Both the position numbers and the translations under genes were made by a program. The notes beneath the pieces were generated by a model, which saw only the letters and a list, made by a program, of their open reading frames with translations, did no database searches and was not told the DNA's origin. A DNA stretch of 64,000 nucleotides from Papilionanthe hookeriana x Papilionanthe teres. Taxonomy: Eukaryota > Streptophyta > Magnoliopsida > Asparagales > Orchidaceae. This document shows, one piece after another, positions 43,440 to 55,450 of the stretch (positions within the stretch are counted from its first letter, which is position 1; each line of letters starts with the position of its first letter). The stretch is taken from the NCBI GenBank assembly GCA_022702705.1, contig CM040434.1, forward strand, positions 22,672,001 to 22,736,000. The letters run 5' to 3'.

Positions 43440-43830
43440 TATATTTAATTCAACTTAATTTAATTTAATTGAGTTTTAATTTAATTTAATTCAATTTAAT
43501 TCAATTTAGTTTGATTTGATGTTACATTAAATTAATTTGATTTGATTTAATTTTAATTTAATTTGATTTAATTTAATTTAATTTAATTTAATTTAATTTT
43601 AATTCATTTAATTTAATTTTTAATTTGGTTTAACTTAATTTAATTTGGTTTCATTTATTTAATTTAATTTAATTTAATTCATTTAATTTAATTTAATTTG
43701 TTTATTTAATTTAATTTAATTTAATTTAATTTAATTTAACTTTTAATTTTAATTTAATTTAATTTAATTTAATTTAATTTAATTTACTTAATTTAATTTA
43801 ATTTTTAATTTAATTTTATTATTTTTTTAA
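43440..43830. repeat. AATTTAATTT low-complexity array in E2 LTR
   Basis: Simple repeat of about 390 bp, at the same LTR position as 24400-24800 in E3. Confidence 0.9.
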
Positions 43831-45630
43831 TTTTAATTGAAATTTTCAAAAGAGTTTAATAATTTAATTTTAGTTTAATGATTAAATCTTTTAATGTTTT
43901 GAATTTGAGTTATCAATTTAATTAAGAGTTGAATATTAATGAAATAATTAATTTAGGGATTTTTAAATTAAAGAATAAATCTCTTCCTAATAATATCCCT
44001 ATTTTAATAATTCCAATTTTATTATTCTTCCAAATTTAATCAATTATTTAATTAAGGTTTAATCATTTTAAATTGCTTAATGGGTTTCTACCCTTTAATT
44101 GTTTAAATTTCAATCATCCAAATCAGATTAAGATCAAATATTTTACTTGTTAATTTTTTTTATTAAACCTAAAGTTTTAATTAAGGATTAAAAATTTTAA
44201 TTACCACTTTACCCTTTAAGCTTAATAATTTCATAACTCACTAAATTGAACTCAAATGAACTTAAAATTTTTTATGTGACTTCATTCATATGTCAATAAA
44301 GACATGATAGGAGAAAATGTGATTTTTCTGTATTTAATTTATTTATATAATTATTTTTGATAGAAAATAGAGATTTTAAAGGAAAATTTAATAACATGAC
44401 CAAGGGAAAGTTTCTGTCCTTAAGAAAATTAAGGGACATTCCTAATAACCAGAGGACCACTTGGACCAATTTTGGTGATTTTTTGAATTATATTATTTTT
44501 ATTATAATTATTTTAAGTTTTGGAGTGTTAATTAATTTAAAAATAAAATAAATGCTGAAAAATGAATTTTATATTTTTTAAAAATCTCTCTGATATAAAG
44601 GAAATCAGAGAATCAAATTTTGCAATTTTCTGATTTTTCTATGATTTATTAAAATTGTATTAGTGAAAATGCTAGAAAATACATTTTTTAAATTTTAAAA
44701 TTACCCTAGGGCTTTAAAATTTAATATCTCATAAAATATACCTAAGAAAAATATGGGGTTTGTTCCTAAGTGATTAAAATTCAAAATGTGACATTTTGGT
44801 GAATTTTATCATTTTTGTGATTTTTATTATTTTTTAATTATTAAAATATTAAAATAATACAAAAAATCAACTTTTTTAGAAAATTGAAATTTTAATTTTC
44901 TTAAATTCCCCTAATATCAGAGAGGCTCCAAAACCAATTTGGTGAATTTTTAAAAAGTATTTTGAAAGTTATGAATTTTTAAAGTTTAAAATGACTAAAT
45001 GGCTTAATCAACTCATTTAGTAGGGCTAACCAAGTCCAATTGACCTCATATTTTTATGGTGAGTTCCTCTAATCCTAAAGGTCAGCGGAGAATTGATTTC
45101 AAGCCAATTTGATGTATGGTTAGCTCTAATTAATTAGAGATCCATTTTGGGTGTTTAAGCCAATTAGGGTTGTTTTAAATGAACTAACTCAAAACCTATT
45201 TTTCCTAGGGTCCTCTGGTCATAAGGAACATCACCAAATTTTCCTAGAATTTATTTCACAACATGCTATTTATTGGAATTAAAATACTCAAAACAGTAAC
45301 ATGAATTTGAAAAATGAATAACTCTTCATAGGGATGGCCTCTGACTTTGGAAAATTCTGGGAATGTTCCCAAATTCAGAGGCTTCAAAGCTCTATGGTCT
45401 CATGCCATGGTGAATTGTATACATGCATGGAGAATTAAAAATATGCAAAGAGTAAATAAATTATTAAAAATAAAATACTTGATGAAATTAAATGATTTCT
45501 TTTCCACATTATTCTCCTCCGTTCATCTGAGCGAGAGGGTATTTTTATTTTATTTTTCTGATTTTTCTACACAAAATTATGAATTTTTGAAGTTTAGGGA
45601 ATTAAATAAATCAGAAAAATCCCTAATTTT

Positions 45631-45639
45631 CTATTTATC
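45631..45639 (-). promoter_or_regulatory. TATA-like box, E2 LTR
   Basis: Sense GATAAATAG, identical to E3 22631-22639, one base downstream of the palindrome at 45641. Confidence 0.5.
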
Positions 45640-45640
45640 C

Positions 45641-45654
45641 ACGCGGCGCCGCGT
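45641..45654. promoter_or_regulatory. Perfect 14-bp palindrome next to E2 promoter
   Basis: ACGCGGCGCCGCGT. The E1 counterpart is AGTCAGCGCTGACT: three changed positions on one arm are matched on the other. Confidence 0.5.
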
Positions 45655-45850
45655 CAACCTTAGCAGCTCCGAACGCACACGCGTCGCGCTCCCATTCGAC
45701 GCCGCCATCTGAGTCAGCAGCCCGGGCCCCGCGGTTCTCGTACCGTCTCCTGATCCGACGCGATCCTGGCCATCCGTCCGCGCGTGTATTGAATGGACGG
45801 CATCCGTTCATCGTCCCCAAGTGTCCTCACCCGAGAGCCGTCCACACTAA
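45655..45850 (-). promoter_or_regulatory. CpG-rich promoter block of E2 LTR
   Basis: About 195 bp rich in CpG, matching E3 22440-22630. Ends near GAGAGCCGTCCACAC (plus strand), shared with E3. Confidence 0.55.
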
Positions 45851-48831
45851 ATCCCTAATATCTCACTCGATACTCAATGGATTTTCATGTTCTTATGCTC
45901 TATGGATTCGTCTTGAAGAGACGAACACATCTATATGGTGATCATGGATTGAAATTAAAGCATTTGAAATGGAGAATCTCCAGAAGCTCGGGATGAAGAA
46001 TTAGCTCATACCTTTGCTCAGAGAAGTGTGGCTTCGATCTGAGGGTTGTTGCACCTTCGATTGGATCCCGGCAAGCTCCGGATGAAGTCTCTCGGTCCGG
46101 TGAATTGTCCAGGTGGGATTTCGACCAAGCCCGATCACAAAGCTTGGAGGCTGGAGCAACCGGGTGGCCCGGAGATGGGGCTTTCTGCTGGTGGACACCT
46201 TCCCTTGGTCCGGTGAAGGTGTAGAACCAATCAATTTGGGGATTGGCTCACTGTGGATAAGTGTCCTGGTTTTGGGCCTAGATTTCAACTCTGAAATTTA
46301 GCTCACAGAGATGAAATGGCAGGGGGATCTCAGTGGGGATCAAGTGCTCTGTATATGGAGAGGAGTCTGGAACAATTTTGGCAGAGTTTCCTTAAGGTTT
46401 GTTTCAAGCACCTCTCATGACCGAGAGGGGTGGTGTTTAAATAGGAGAGGGTGGAGGGCCTCCCGGGGAGAGTTAGGGCTTGGGATCGACTGCTCTTGGC
46501 AAGAGAAGAACGGCTCCAATGGCCAGCGAGGATGGGGCGGCTCAACGGTGAGAATTCCAAGTTGGGCTCACATGTGAGCTCTCGGCCATGGTGTTTTCCG
46601 GCGACCCGGGCGGCTGGCCGTGCAGGCATGGGTCACCCTCGGGTCCAGGTGGGTCGGGACTCAGAGGTTTGTGCGATCAATTGGCCATGGACATATGTAA
46701 AGGGTTTGAATCGAAATGGAATGGGAAAGGGCTAGTTTTGGGTCTAAATGGGTCAACCCTTGGTTTTGGGTTAGGTTCACCCTCCAAGGTCAATTTGGGC
46801 TTAAGGGAAAGTCACTTGGATTAGCTTGATTAGTGGGGTCGAGTCACAATCCAAGTACGATTAAGTCTAAGCATGGTTTAGTGGAGTCATGGAAGTGGTT
46901 AATCACTCTTAAGAGAATAAGGAAAGGGCCTCCTCCTCTTGCCATCTTGGGTATGGTGAGGTGGAAAGTAGATTCCATGGCTCTCATGGCTTCCATGTGG
47001 CTCATGCATGGCTTCATGGCTCACCTTTGGCTTGGGAAAAGTGAAGTCAATTTCATGGAAATGGATTTAAGGAAAATTTTTGTATTTAGGGGTGATTTAG
47101 CATGAGGCTTGATTTGGAATTATTTGATGATGAATTTAGGACTTAGGTAATGGTTTTAATTAAGTGGATGGCAAATGGAGATGTCATGTGGGCTTTAGGG
47201 TGGATTTTGGGCTTTTTGAAATGGTTTTAGATGGGCTTTTAAGATGGTTTAGGAAAGTGGGCTTTTGAATTTTAAAATGGATTTTGGGATGAAATTTCGT
47301 AAAGAGATTGGGCCAAATAATTGTTGGGTTTAGCTCATGGATGTATCATGAGTGACTTGAAGCAAATTGGGGGTGATTTGGGTTTGAATTGGGTTGAATT
47401 TGGGCTCTTTTGGTGAATTGGCCAATATAGGTCCAAGTGGGCCAACTTGGGCCAATGTTGGGCTAGGGTTGAAATTGATGTAAAATTAATGTTGAGAAAT
47501 GTTTATGGGAGTGTTTCAAAGTGGTTTTGACTTTGGTTGGGCTTTGATTTTGGGGTTTGGGCTCATTTGGGTTAGGTTTGGGTTTAGGTCAAAATTGGGC
47601 CTTAATGCTTTGGGTTGAATTTGAGTGGGGTTTAGGTCCAAATTTTTGGGCAAATCATGTTAGGTTTTTGCTTGTGAGGATGCTAAGGAAGATTTAGAAA
47701 AGATTTGGGGTTAATTGGAGTTGAATTGGGTGAGTTTGGGTTAAGTTTGGGTCATGGGTCCAAATTGGGCTTTAATGCCAAAAGTGAAATTGGATCCAAA
47801 TTTCAATCAAATTGGACTTGGATTTGGTCTAGATTGGTTTTGAGAATGTTGAATTGAAGTTTAGAATTGAATTGGACTAGAATTTGGGTCAATTGGATAG
47901 GTTTGGTTTGACATTGGGTTCACTTTGGGTTAAAATGGGTCAAATTGGGGGTTTTAACAAAAGTGGGGTAAATTGACAAAATTGGCCCATGGTGTAGTTG
48001 AACAAAATGAAATTGGGAATATTTGGGATTTTCTAGAATTTTCTGGGAATTTTCTGAATTTTTTGGGTTTTTGGGTCAAGAGGGGTATTTTGGGTATTTG
48101 GAGGGTATTGGGAGGTTTTCTGGGAATTTTTGGTATTTTTGGGTATGGATGATCAATTTGAGTGATGTGGAAATGTTTGGGATTGATTTTGGGGAATTTT
48201 GGGTAATTTAGGTGATTTTGAAAATTTTGGGTAGTTTCAAGGGTTTTGGGTAGAGTTAGGCGGGTGTAGGGTCCCGGGGGTCAAAAATTGAAAATTTGGA
48301 AAATTGAAGATTAGGTGAATGTAAGTGGAATAAAATCATTTTGGTTGAGCCATGAAGCCACATCAAGCCCACATGAGCCATGAAGGGACTCATTTGAGGC
48401 ATCCACTATGTTGTTCCTAACCTTCTTGCTAAGGGCTTAGGGGTTAAGGACCATCCATGTGAATCACCTACATGAGTCAGGAGGTCAAGTTAGGTATGGG
48501 TGTGGTTTTAGGAGGTGTGTGAAAGTGTAGTGTATAGGTGTAGTGTGTGTGTAAGTCAACCCCTTCACCAGACCAGGCCACCCGTAGGCAGTCCTAAGGC
48601 CAAAGAGTCCTATAGGAACTCATCCTTTAAACTTCCACATTTGATTTCAACCCTCTAGGTGATTAGGGGTCTATAGTCAAGTTTGTGGAGTTTGAAGGGA
48701 GTTAGGAAGTGGTTTGAAATTCTAGAAGGTGGGTCCCAATTCTAGTCCTCTAAGATAGTCAAAGGAAAAGCCTCAGGCTAGATCCTAAGTACTAAAGGGA
48801 AGAAGAGAAGACCTCATCAAAAATGAGGTCA

Positions 48832-49257
48832 AAAGTTGCGCAATTTCAGTTTGAAGCTTTTCCAAGACAGACTCAATAGACTTTCCTTTTAGAATTTTAA
48901 GATCAGTCGGGGATTCTTGAAAACATCACTTATTTCCCCGAACTCTGGTGTTTTCGTGTAGAATTCAATTGAATCAACAGAAATTATATTGATAAAAACT
49001 TTTTTAATTTCTCTCGGATTTTTCTTTGGGATTATTACATTTCCACTTTTGAAATTCTTCTCAAGCCAGTCCTTAAAGCAAAAACATCCCCCTGTAGTGT
49101 GTCCGAGTAGCTTGTGGTACGGACAATAATTAGGATGGTCTTTCTTATTTACTTCTTCTGGTTTATTCGGCTCTGGAAGTTTGAATTCTGCCATCTTTAG
49201 CAAATTATGAAATATCTTCGACGTTGACTTTTCTTTGAATGGGTACACCTTGCTCAA
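48832..49257 (-). pseudogene. gag C-terminal fragment (E4)
   Basis: Reads KLPEPNKPEEVNKKDHPNYC, PYHKLLGHTTGGCFCFKDWL, EKNFKSGNVIIPKK and NIISVDS, aligned with E2 37859-38344 (PKRPEEVNKKGDPNFFPYHR). After a stop at 48889 the frame reads ILKGKSIESVLEKLQTEIAQ up to the E2 insertion point. The capsid part is missing. Confidence 0.8.
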
Positions 49258-49308
49258 CTGATCTGAAATTGTTAGACCCTATCTCCCATTTATCTGGTAT
49301 GGTATTAA

Positions 49309-49842
49309 CTAGAACGACTGTTCTTCAGACCGCTGTGGGTGCTGTCGCGGCTGCTTGACTTTTAAAATTCCCTGATTACTCTTCCTTTCTTGTGCCTTTG
49401 CCATTTGTACAGACTTTGAATCAGACCCAATCTTGAATTCAGAAGACGGTGAAACACAAGAATCGACTAACTCTTCCTCGTGTAGAATCTCTTTTCCTTT
49501 ACTTGGCGGAGTAATTGGTACAGAGGCGGTGAATCCGGTCGTAAGAGGAGAAGTAGTCATAGGAGGAGTCCCAATGCCCATAACGACATCTGAGTTTTTT
49601 TTAATCCACTCTTTCTTTGGCATGGGGAGCTCCTCAACAGACTTCAATTTGAATGTTACAATAGGCTTAACGGACTTACTCATTTCAGGTTTCATCATTT
49701 CAATAGCCACATCCTCGAACTTAACTTCTACATCGTCGAACCATTGTCCAAACTTGATGACTGCCAAATCAGACAGCTCATCCCTATTGACGATGTACTC
49801 TACTCCAAAGGCAAAAGAAAAGATCAGCTTTGGTGAAGACAT
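49309..49842 (-). CDS. ORF1 protein of unknown function (E4)
   Basis: Open for about 178 codons from MSSPKLIFSFAFGVEYIVNR through DELSDLAVIKFGQWFDDVEV, a Thr/Pro-rich middle and KGKEILHEEELVDS, to a Lys/Gln-rich end. It shares P-K-x-I-F-S-F, D-E-L-x-D, F-G-Q and KGKEI with E2 and E3, and is the longest uninterrupted ORF1 here. No domain recognised. The end may be artificial, since a deletion joins it to gag sequence at about 49300. Confidence 0.7.
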   Translation of the reverse strand: MSSPKLIFSFAFGVEYIVNRDELSDLAVIKFGQWFDDVEVKFEDVAIEMMKPEMSKSVKPIVTFKLKSVEELPMPKKEWIKKNSDVVMGIGTPPMTTSPLTTGFTASVPITPPSKGKEILHEEELVDSCVSPSSEFKIGSDSKSVQMAKAQERKSNQGILKVKQPRQHPQRSEEQSF

Positions 49843-50456
49843 TTCCCTTATCATTTGAAGGATTTTCGAAAGTCAGTAACGTCATGTGCCTTGCAGTTTT
49901 AGCGGAAGTACTCAGGTTACCGCACTCGTACTCTAAACTAGGCAATTTTCTTTACACATTTTTTTTATTTGATTCATGTGCATTATTTTTATTCTTTTAT
50001 TTTTTTTTGATGTTTTTAACTTATTTTATCTTAATTTTTAGATTTTATATTTGTTAACCATGTTCGTTTAATTTCAGGATTTAAACAAAAGGCATGAGAA
50101 TAGAGATTTGGTTTAATTTAATAATAGCAAATCAAACCCAAGAGACACAGAGTAAAAGTGAGATCCAAGACCCAGTTCTAGGACTGATTTCATAATGCAC
50201 CTCGCGCACTAACACACCTATTAGGGGTCTGACCCCACAAAATCTAAAGAAAGCCCTAAGGATTTCTGAACCCCTCTGTTTAAGAGTGATTAAACAGATG
50301 ATCTTGAAATCTAAAAGAGTTGACTATGCTTGCCTAAGAAAGAAATGAGTGAAGCAGTCAATGGAAGAAGAATGGGAATCTTGACCACGAGGGACATGGA
50401 CACATTGTTGATGTATGAAAACAGAAACCCCTGATCATAATGGAGAGAGAAGCTCT
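49843..50456 (-). other. 5' leader of E4
   Basis: Non-coding and T-rich near ORF1. It contains the palindrome GGGGTCAGACCCC (sense, 50224-50236) next to TAATAGGTGTGTTAG, as in E2/E3. Confidence 0.55.
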
Positions 50457-50472
50457 TCCAGCAGAGTTGCCA
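50457..50472 (-). other. Primer binding site, tRNA-Arg type (E4)
   Basis: Sense TGGCAACTCTGCTGGA, 5 nt after the LTR end at 50478; like the Ogre-type TGGCGACTC form with one change. Confidence 0.7.
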
Positions 50473-50477
50473 GAAGA

Positions 50478-50522
50478 TGTCGGTCGTTAAATCGTTGTTA
50501 TGGATTAGGGATTTTGATTTAA

Positions 50523-50560
<38 letters not shown>

Positions 50561-51740
50561 ATTTTTGAAAATAATGAACAAGCATCATATCGCAAGTCTT
50601 GCATCTATCCCGTAGAATAGACACACCACTTGATGATATCGTTCGATCAAATAAACTACAGAATTCATGGCATCTATTTTGGTCTGCAAACCTTTATATT
50701 GACCGAAAAGTTCCCTTATTTAATACAGAAGGATTAAATAGGGTTTATATTAGTCTCGGGTCTTTAAAGCTCCCTATAAAGACAAACTCCTTTAGTTAAT
50801 TAACCCACAAATGACCGAAGTCACCTGAGAAAACTCTCAATTTAGATCAGAGATATCTATCTTCATGAATTCCAAAGGGTTAGGGTTTTCAGAGAGGTTT
50901 GTATAGTAAATGGGAAAGGCACAAGGAGGAACATTTATTTCTGGAACCAAAGGAAGGAGGAGTAGGGGATGGCATGGATCCAAGTAAACCTGGTGACATC
51001 TCAGACTATCCCACAATTGGGCTTTAAATTTCAAAAATGAATTTATTTGAATTTCAATCCTGTCAATTAATTATAGGAATTTCATTTGCATAATATCTGA
51101 TTATTCAAATAACCTGAAAGATGGGAGAATTTATGTCGTACCAGATGACGACCTCGGAATCCTAAAGCGGGTTAGGGCTTATATTGCACAACATTGATGT
51201 GCAAAGGCCTAAAAGAGAAGGTGAGGATTTATGTCGCACTAGGCGGATTACCTTGAAGTCCTATGGCTTGTTATTTAATTTCTATGTAGTTTTACTATTG
51301 AAGATAGCTGTGCTGCCCACAATGCATGCTCCAAGTTCCTCGTCATAGTAGGTGCAGTTTAAAGAAGTCTCAAGTTGAAGAGATGAGAGAAGTGTCGTGT
51401 TTTAGAAATTTTTAAAATTGAGGTGGCTTGGTGTTTTAAAACAAATGTTTATGTTGATTATGGAGACACTGATTAGGATCCCACGGTTCCCTCGTTTCGG
51501 TTTCACCATTTTCATCAGATTCACTTAGTATATATGAATTTATTAAACCCAACTTAATGAGTTTCATACTTTCATCCAGACCATGGAAGATCTCATTAGC
51601 AAGACGTAAGTTACCTCCTCCAAGGGACTCCCAGTCAACCAATGAGACGTTTTAGTTTAGTTGAAGTTACAAGTTTATTTTGTTTGTGATTAAATTTTGA
51701 GTTATTTTATATTTTAAATGTTGTGATTAATTTTCATAGG
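50478..51740 (-). repeat. 3' part (U5) of the E4 LTR
   Basis: Ends ...CCGACA at 50478. Over about 1.2 kb it aligns with the U5 of E1-E3 (for example 8340-9490), including TATAGGG-type and GGTTAGGGCTT blocks, and then similarity stops near 51740. Holds an (AT)n stretch at 50527-50559. Confidence 0.75.
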
Positions 51741-53859
51741 CAAGTATCATGATTTACAATAAAGTAAATGTAAAGTAAAGCACAAAAGAGAAAGTGCAAT
51801 AGAGAAGAAATAGTAGTAGTGTTTTATGTAGTAAAGTAAAACGGCAGTAGCAGGTAAATAAGGAAAGTATGTGCTGAGGTGTGTGTGAAAATGTAAAAGT
51901 GTGTCGGAAAAGTCGAAACAAACAATTCGTGGAAGATTTGATGGAAAGACATCAGAAACAAGTTCTATAGAAAACTCGCAAAAAAACTCATAGAAAACTC
52001 ATAGAAAAACTTGTAGAAAACAGTAGAGAAGCTGACTACAAGTACAGAAAGACCATAAGCACGATGGCACGGAGGACTCAGAGCTGTGCTATATATCCCA
52101 ACCTTAAGTGTTGACTACCAGACTGTCATCCTACAGAGGGTAGTCCTAGCTCAACCTGGATAATCAACCATGGATCTTCATAAATTTTTTCATTCATTTC
52201 AATTTGGATTGCATGCAAGTAAAAATTTATGGGTGAAAGGCTTTTTGGTATTGGGGGTAGTTTTGTATTTTAAAATGTATTTGTATATTTTGTAAAACAG
52301 TGTGATCCATAGGTTGACAATCCTAATCGAATTAGGACTGCTAGCAACCTAAGGGTCACAGTGGTAGATACCCCATGGGTGGGCAAATAGTATCGTAAAA
52401 TCCTTCCTCTACCCTCTCTAGGGTCTCTGAGTCAGGATATATTATCCTAGAAATCCCTCGTATCCCTCTTCTATGCATTGTCATAATCGCCCTCTCTAAC
52501 CATCCTACTTACAGCCCTGCTTAATGGCCCCGCATATAGCAAAAGGCTATACGTGTACACTTATATCGTGGACATAAGCGCAAGACTCGGGTTGAGATGC
52601 AAGAAAAGCAAAAGGCGGAGACAAGGAAGAGAGAGAGGAGAGAATGACCCAGCTAAAATGACGTGCAAAGAAGGCGGATCAGCCTCAAAACCGAATGAAA
52701 TCTACTTTCAAACCCTGATATTATGAAAAAGGGTCATTTCAAATGTGACTTTAAACTTTGACGAATGAAACTTTCGGATTTTTAAAATCTTAGCAAAGGA
52801 GATCCCAACCAAACTTAAAGAAAGAGAAAAAAATGGGCTCATCAGGCCTTGAGGCTGAGCCACACAAAGCTCTAAGCCGAGCCGTCATAAGGCTAAGAAC
52901 ATGAGTAGCAAAAGGGAATATCGAACACTCAAGAAAAAGGTAAGAGAAAGTCCTCAAAATTGAACCATTTAAATCTAGAAACTGTACCATAATTAGGTGC
53001 AAAAACAGACGGGAAAATCGAGCCCATAAGGGGCCAAAACCGAGCCTGCATAAGGCCAAAAACGAGCCCATAAGGGGCCAAAACCAGGCAATCTCGCGGC
53101 ATAAAGAGAAAGGCAAAATCAAATTTAAGATAAAAATCCGGCATCACTTCCCCTATTTCATATGCTTTCCACAAATTCAAGTTCATCCACATATGCAACA
53201 TAACAAATAGAATATCATAAGAATGCATCACCGTAAGTGCTTCGCCACATAACCATTCCATCGTAGAGCTTACCAACCCATTTCATACCAACAATAGAAA
53301 CCAAAACATGCCAAATTTCATAAATAAAGTGTAGCAAGCATAAAGGAGCAAGGATGGAGAAAATGTAACATGTCACTTAATCTCTCTACTCAACTTTCTT
53401 CCCTTTTCTTATCTTTTTTCTCCTTTTCTTTTGTTTTCTTTCCTTTTCTTTTCTTTTCTTTCATTTTCTTTTCTTTTCTCATATTGCATCATTCTCTTTT
53501 TTTTTAAGCAAAGCAAACCCCACCTTTGTTAAGAGAAAGGCTAAGTAACATGCCACATTCCATTAAGTATTCAATCAAGCATAAAGAGAGCTTTCACAAA
53601 TTTAAATGTAGTGAACTAATTAACATAAAGAAGAGAGGAGGCACACTTCTTCTGTTTCAAAATATAATGCTACCACCTCTCATTCCTTTGTTGACACAAA
53701 ATAGCTTTTCCTCTCTTGAAAAACAATATTAATCATGCTTACCAAAGTGAGTTTTAAATGAAGGAAGCGAGGAAATGATTTAAACCAACTTATGACAAGT
53801 CCAACAATGATATTTTTGACATTGGAGAAGCAAGGAGAGGTTTATAAACAACTCCAAAC

Positions 53860-54320
53860 AAAAATAGCAATGCAAATTTTCACTTTATGGTAACATAGGA
53901 TTGATCAAAACCAACCCCAAACAAATAGGTAAGTGTAGATTTTTCAATTTTGGCCACATAAGATTGATCTAAACCAATCCCAAACAAAGAGATAAGTGCA
54001 GATTTTTCATTTTGGCAAGCATAAGATTGGTCTAAACCATTTCTAAATGATCCTATTAGTACATATTTTACCTTTTGGCAAGCATATGATTGATATAAAC
54101 AAGTTCCAATTAATCACATGGGTGCAGAATTTGCATTTTGGTAAGCATATGATTGATATAAAACAATTTTGCATGAGCACATTGGTGTAGATTTTTACTT
54201 TTGGAAAGCATGGGATCAATCTAAACAAGTTCCAAATGATCACATAGATGCAGATTTTTACTTTTGTAAAGCATGAAGTTGATATAAACCAATCTGAAAT
54301 GAAAGTATCAAAGCAAGTAT
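53860..54320. repeat. Tandem array, about 7 copies of a 61-bp unit
   Basis: Unit resembles TTTTGGCAAGCATAAGATTG then ATCTAAACCAATTCCAAATG and a GTGCAGATTTTT end. Copies diverged by 20-30% by eye. Confidence 0.8.
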
Positions 54321-54329
54321 CCTTTAGCC

Positions 54330-55450
54330 AACATGAAAGAGGCAAAGGGGGTCCTAAGTTTCATATAGAAAATGTAGATTACCCAACCATTAGCATACAT
54401 CTTTAGTCAACATGAAGAGGAGCCAAGAGGGGTCATAAAATGCTATATGAAAGAACCACAATATTAGACCCCTACATATTAAATTTCGGCGAAGCATGGA
54501 GGGACTGGAAAGGCTCCAAAATATCACTTGAAACCATTAAGCTTTAAGCACCTATAAACATGCATTTATGGCTATCCCAAAAGAGAGAGCAAAAGGGCTC
54601 TTGAAATATCACATGAAGCAATAAATTTTAAGCCACCAACATGAATTTTTCCTTAAGCAACAAAGGCGCAAGAAGAGTAACTAGATATCTCTTGGATACT
54701 TTCAAACTTGAAGCATATTAAGCATAAATTTTACCTTTCCAAAAACTTGCAAGAAACTTTCAAAAACTTCAAAGTAACCCAACAAGATATTAAGCAATTT
54801 CTAGCATGGGTATTAGCCATCCAAATGATACAGGAAAGTACCATGAAACATGCCAAAAGATGACCCAAACTCCAAGCCTCCATCTATGCATTTTAGGGCA
54901 AGAAAAAGAGGAGCAAAAAGGTCACATAAATTTCTCTTGAAATAAGCTAAATATTAAGCTTTTAAAAATATATGTTACCATTCTGAAAGGAGATTCAAAA
55001 AAGGCCTACAAGCTATCATATGAAACATATAAAGCACTAAATTTTTAGCATGCATTGTAAACATTACAAAGTGTAAGAAAAGCTATTTAAATCTCATATG
55101 AAACAGATAAATTTCAAGCCTTCCACATCATGAAAATTTCGGCCAAGGGAGGGGGCAAGAACACCATGAAATACTACATGAAACCACCTCCTCATTAAGC
55201 ATTTAATATCATAAAATTTGGCCAAGCATAAGAGGACGAATAAACCTTCTAATAGCATATGGAATCAACCAACCATGAAGCATTCTAGTAGCATGAAATT
55301 TGGCTAAACCAAATACACAAAATAACACCTACATGCCATATGAAGTAGCAAAGCACTAAACCTCTCCAACATGAAATTTCAGCCAGCATATGGGGGCTTA
55401 AAAAAATTATCATTACCCCAAAGTGATCTCATTAAGCCACATAGCATGAA
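54330..55450. repeat. Degenerate array of about 110-130 bp units
   Basis: Recurring pieces are CATGAAATTTCGGCCAAGCA, a G-rich step, TATCATATGAAACC and AAGCATTAAGC. At least eight copies can be traced, poorly conserved. Confidence 0.5.

Larger units (their letters stand above)
28559..48831 (-). mobile_element. Element E2: near-complete Tat/Ogre-type element with AlkB ORF
   Basis: Minus-strand order: 5' LTR (41323-48831), PBS, leader, ORF1, gag, protease, RT, RNase H, archaeal-type RNase H, integrase, AlkB ORF, 3' UTR repeats, start of the 3' LTR (28559-28675), then the gap. The dual RNase H marks the Tat lineage. The 5' flank is aaagt (48832-48836); E2 interrupts E4 gag. Frameshifts are frequent in every ORF while key catalytic residues are largely kept. 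Confidence 0.9.
41323..48831 (-). repeat. 5' LTR of E2, 7.5 kb
   Basis: From TGACCTCATTTTTGATGAGG at 48831 to TATGCCGACA at 41323 (sense). Same build as E3: terminal hairpin, skewed U3 (48290-47100), CpG-rich block (45850-45641), palindrome and TATA-like site, CTCTGAT-type motifs (45382-44436), AATTTAATTT array (43830-43440), conserved U5. No gene inside; short frames at 46113-47105 are not conserved as protein between the LTR copies. Confidence 0.9.

Noticed and set aside
46113..47105. Chain of open frames in the E2 LTR
   Set aside because: Antisense to the LTR, in U3, not kept in E1 or E3.
52790..53276. Minus-strand frames of 110-115 codons rich in Phe/Leu in the probable E4 LTR
   Set aside because: They overlap each other in two frames, contain 22-bp tandem repeats and match no family I recognise.
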